NCBI GenBank assembly: GCA_937923585.1
Contig: CALDSM010000111.1
Span: 1 to 6,886 of the forward strand
Length of the DNA: 6,886 bases
Reading direction: 5' to 3'
Source of the DNA: an uncultured bacterium
Lineage (GTDB): Bacteria > Hydrogenedentota > Hydrogenedentia > Hydrogenedentales > CAITNO01
Made by a program: the position numbers and the translations under genes
The notes under the pieces: generated by a model
The model's database searches: none
The model's input: only the letters and a program-made list of their open reading frames with translations
What the model was told of the DNA's origin: nothing
Part shown: one piece after another, positions 5,207-6,886 of the stretch
Layout: each line of letters begins with the position of its first letter
How positions within the stretch are numbered: the stretch's first letter is position 1

Positions 5207-6886
5207 ATGATCACCCTGCCCGAAAAGATTGCCTTTGCCCTGGTCCTTCTCGGCTCCACCGCGTGGTTTGCCTGGCGGATCGGCGTGCTGATCCGCCTCA
5301 TCCGCATGGGCAGGCCCGACCCCGACGACCGTTTCGGAAACCCCGCCACGCGCATCGCCGATGCGCTGGTGGATGTGTTCTCGCAGCGCAGGGTCTTCCG
5401 CAAACCCGTGGTCGGTGCGTTCCACGTCCTGATCGTGTGGGGCTTTTTCGTCTACGCCGTCAATACGGTCAATCATTTCGTCGGAGCCTTCCTGCCCGGA
5501 TTCGACCTGCTGGGCAGCACGCAGTTTTCGCTTTGGTATTCCTCCGTTGCGGACGTTTTCGCCGTGCTCATCATCATCGGCGTGCTTGGTCTGGCATTCC
5601 GCCGCCACGTGCTGCGCCCGTCCAGCCTTACCCGGCCGTCGGCCGAGTCCGTGCTGGTGTTCACGTTCATCGGCGGCGCGATGGTCGCCTATCTGCTGGA
5701 CCACGCCGTCCATATCGCGCTCGGCAGCCATCCCCGCCCGGAATTCCACTTCGTGGCCTCAATGCTTGCGCCGGCTTTCGTGGGCTGGGACGGACTGCTC
5801 CTGAGTGTGATTGCCCATGTGGCCTGGTGGTTCGACAGCCTCACGCACCTCGTGCTGGTCGCGCTGCTGTTCATCCCCACCAAGCACCTTCATCTGTTGG
5901 CCGGCCCGATCAACCTCGTGTTCCAGCGGAAGCGTCCGCGCGGTCAACTGCTGAAAATGGACTTGGAAGCGGAGGATGCCGATTCCTTTGGCGTGTCGAA
6001 GGTTGAGGACTACACCTGGAAGCAGAACCTCGACCTGCTCGCCTGCATCGAGTGCGGCCGCTGCCAGGACTACTGCCCCACGGCCAACACCGGCAAGCCG
6101 CTCAACCCGAAGAGGCTCATCGTTGACCTCAAGCATCACCTGCTCAAGGACGGTCCGGCACTGCTGAGGGCCAAGGTAGGCGGGACGCCTGCGGTACGGC
6201 CCGCAACGCCGGACATGATTCACGACGTGGTGGACGTGCGCGCCGTGTGGGACTGCACGACCTGCGCGGCGTGCGTCGAGCATTGTCCGATGGCCATTGA
6301 GCACGTGGACAAGATCGTGGACATGCGGCGGCATCTGGTGCTCATGGAAGCCGAATTCCCCGCACAGGCCGACGGCGCATTCCGCAACATGGAAACGGCG
6401 GGCAACCCCTGGGGCTTCGCGCCGACGGCGCGGGCCGGGTGGGCGCAGGGCCTCGACGTGCCGCTCATGGCTGACAGGAAGCAGGCCGACGTGCTGTTCT
6501 GGGTCGGATGCAGCGGTTCCTACGATGACCGCTGCAAGCGCATCTCCGTCGCCATCGTTGGGATTCTCAAGGCCGCGGGCGTGGACTTCGCCATCCTCGG
6601 CCCCGAAGAGCGCTGCACCTGCGAGAGCGCGCGCCGCCTCGGCAACGAGTACCTCTACCAGACCGCCACGCAGGAGATCATCGAGACGCTCGGCAAGTAT
6701 GAATTCAAGCGCATCCTGACCGCCTGCCCGCACTGCTTCAACACCTTCGCCAACGAGTATCCAACCTTCGGCGCAAATTACGAAGTCATGCACCACGCCT
6801 CGTTCATTTACGAACTCATCACCGCCGGCCGCCTCTCGTTCGACGGGCGTGAATTTTTGGAGTGCGGCGGCAGCGACGCCGCTTTG
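5207..6886 (+). CDS. Membrane-bound Fe-S oxidoreductase, Etf:menaquinone oxidoreductase (EMO/DUF224) type, 3' end missing
   Basis: Proteins of this family accept electrons from reduced Etf and pass them to menaquinone; 560 residues are visible. The N-terminal NarI-like domain has about five membrane segments (roughly 7-29, 69-88, 113-131, 148-170, 197-222), with histidines that could ligate heme b (73, 90, 166, 169, 204, 214). Two [4Fe-4S] motifs follow, each CX2CX2CX3CP: C280, C283, C286, C290 and C350, C353, C356, C360. Then comes the first CCG-type domain, with C435, C470, C472, and CPHC at 507-510. Where the classical motif has CCG, this protein has CTC. The second CCG domain would lie outside the window. 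ATG 5207 gives a sensible membrane N-terminus but has no clear ribosome binding site. Position directly after etfA is the strongest support for Etf as electron donor. The last 11 visible residues come from a dispersed palindromic repeat. Confidence 0.88.
   Translation, partial: MITLPEKIAFALVLLGSTAWFAWRIGVLIRLIRMGRPDPDDRFGNPATRIADALVDVFSQRRVFRKPVVGAFHVLIVWGFFVYAVNTVNHFVGAFLPGFDLLGSTQFSLWYSSVADVFAVLIIIGVLGLAFRRHVLRPSSLTRPSAESVLVFTFIGGAMVAYLLDHAVHIALGSHPRPEFHFVASMLAPAFVGWDGLLLSVIAHVAWWFDSLTHLVLVALLFIPTKHLHLLAGPINLVFQRKRPRGQLLKMDLEAEDADSFGVSKVEDYTWKQNLDLLACIECGRCQDYCPTANTGKPLNPKRLIVDLKHHLLKDGPALLRAKVGGTPAVRPATPDMIHDVVDVRAVWDCTTCAACVEHCPMAIEHVDKIVDMRRHLVLMEAEFPAQADGAFRNMETAGNPWGFAPTARAGWAQGLDVPLMADRKQADVLFWVGCSGSYDDRCKRISVAIVGILKAAGVDFAILGPEERCTCESARRLGNEYLYQTATQEIIETLGKYEFKRILTACPHCFNTFANEYPTFGANYEVMHHASFIYELITAGRLSFDGREFLECGGSDAAL
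6854..6886 (+). repeat. Copy of the palindromic repeat arm inside the oxidoreductase gene (cut by the window edge)
   Basis: The last 33 bases match an arm of the 3952-4054 element: 28 of 29 positions against the right arm and 29 of 32 against the left arm. The hairpin GCGGCG/CGCCGC (6864-6869 with 6877-6882) is intact, and the one change from the right arm is in its loop. The copy is in the reading frame and adds FLECGGSDAAL after GRLSFDGRE. The rest of the element is beyond the window. Confidence 0.85.

Noticed and set aside
5759..6796. A 345-residue minus-strand frame antisense to the oxidoreductase gene
   Set aside because: It is a GC-driven shadow. The plus strand has membrane segments and full cysteine motifs, while the minus frame has no recognisable features.

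Overview
The window is GC-rich bacterial DNA (coding parts clearly above 60% GC by eye). It holds one incomplete gene at the left edge, one incomplete gene at the right edge, three complete genes between them, and an unusual load of structured, dispersed-type repeats. The gene set (Etf, a membrane Fe-S oxidoreductase and an acyl-CoA:CoA transferase) and the many palindromic repeats suggest an environmental bacterium, perhaps of the Hydrogenedentota/Planctomycetota/Verrucomicrobiota kind. That placement is a guess from style; no marker gene here fixes it.

Layout. (1) 1-410, minus: N-terminal part of a PlsC-type acyltransferase, cut by the window edge. (2) 411-1131: about 720 bases with no credible gene. 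It holds a large imperfect inverted repeat made of two copies of a three-hairpin unit (650-748 and 773-870), flanked further out by an inverted pair of low-complexity CT-rich and AG-rich tracts. (3) 1132-2952, minus: a family I acyl-CoA:CoA transferase of the propionate CoA-transferase/YdiF type with an unexplained N-terminal extension. (4) 2953-3143: an AT-richer divergent promoter region with a strong sigma70-like promoter on the plus strand and a perfect 20-bp palindrome just before the etfB ribosome binding site. (5) 3144-3920, plus: etfB. (6) 3921-4188: an etfB-etfA gap filled by a second palindromic repeat family and a pyrimidine-rich tract. (7) 4189-5148, plus: etfA. (8) 5207 to the right edge, plus: a membrane-bound Fe-S oxidoreductase of the Etf:menaquinone oxidoreductase (EMO, DUF224-type) family. 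The window ends inside this gene, where a copy of the etfB-etfA palindromic repeat lies in the reading frame.

How it fits together. The CoA transferase would activate a carboxylic acid to its CoA thioester. An acyl-CoA dehydrogenase outside the window would oxidise it and pass electrons to EtfBA, and the membrane oxidoreductase would move them through its Fe-S clusters and probable heme b to menaquinone. This is an inference from gene content and order. The most notable non-gene signals are the two palindromic repeat families. In both, differences between copies fall as compensatory base-pair changes that keep the stems, and one family appears to have inserted in frame into a conserved enzyme gene.
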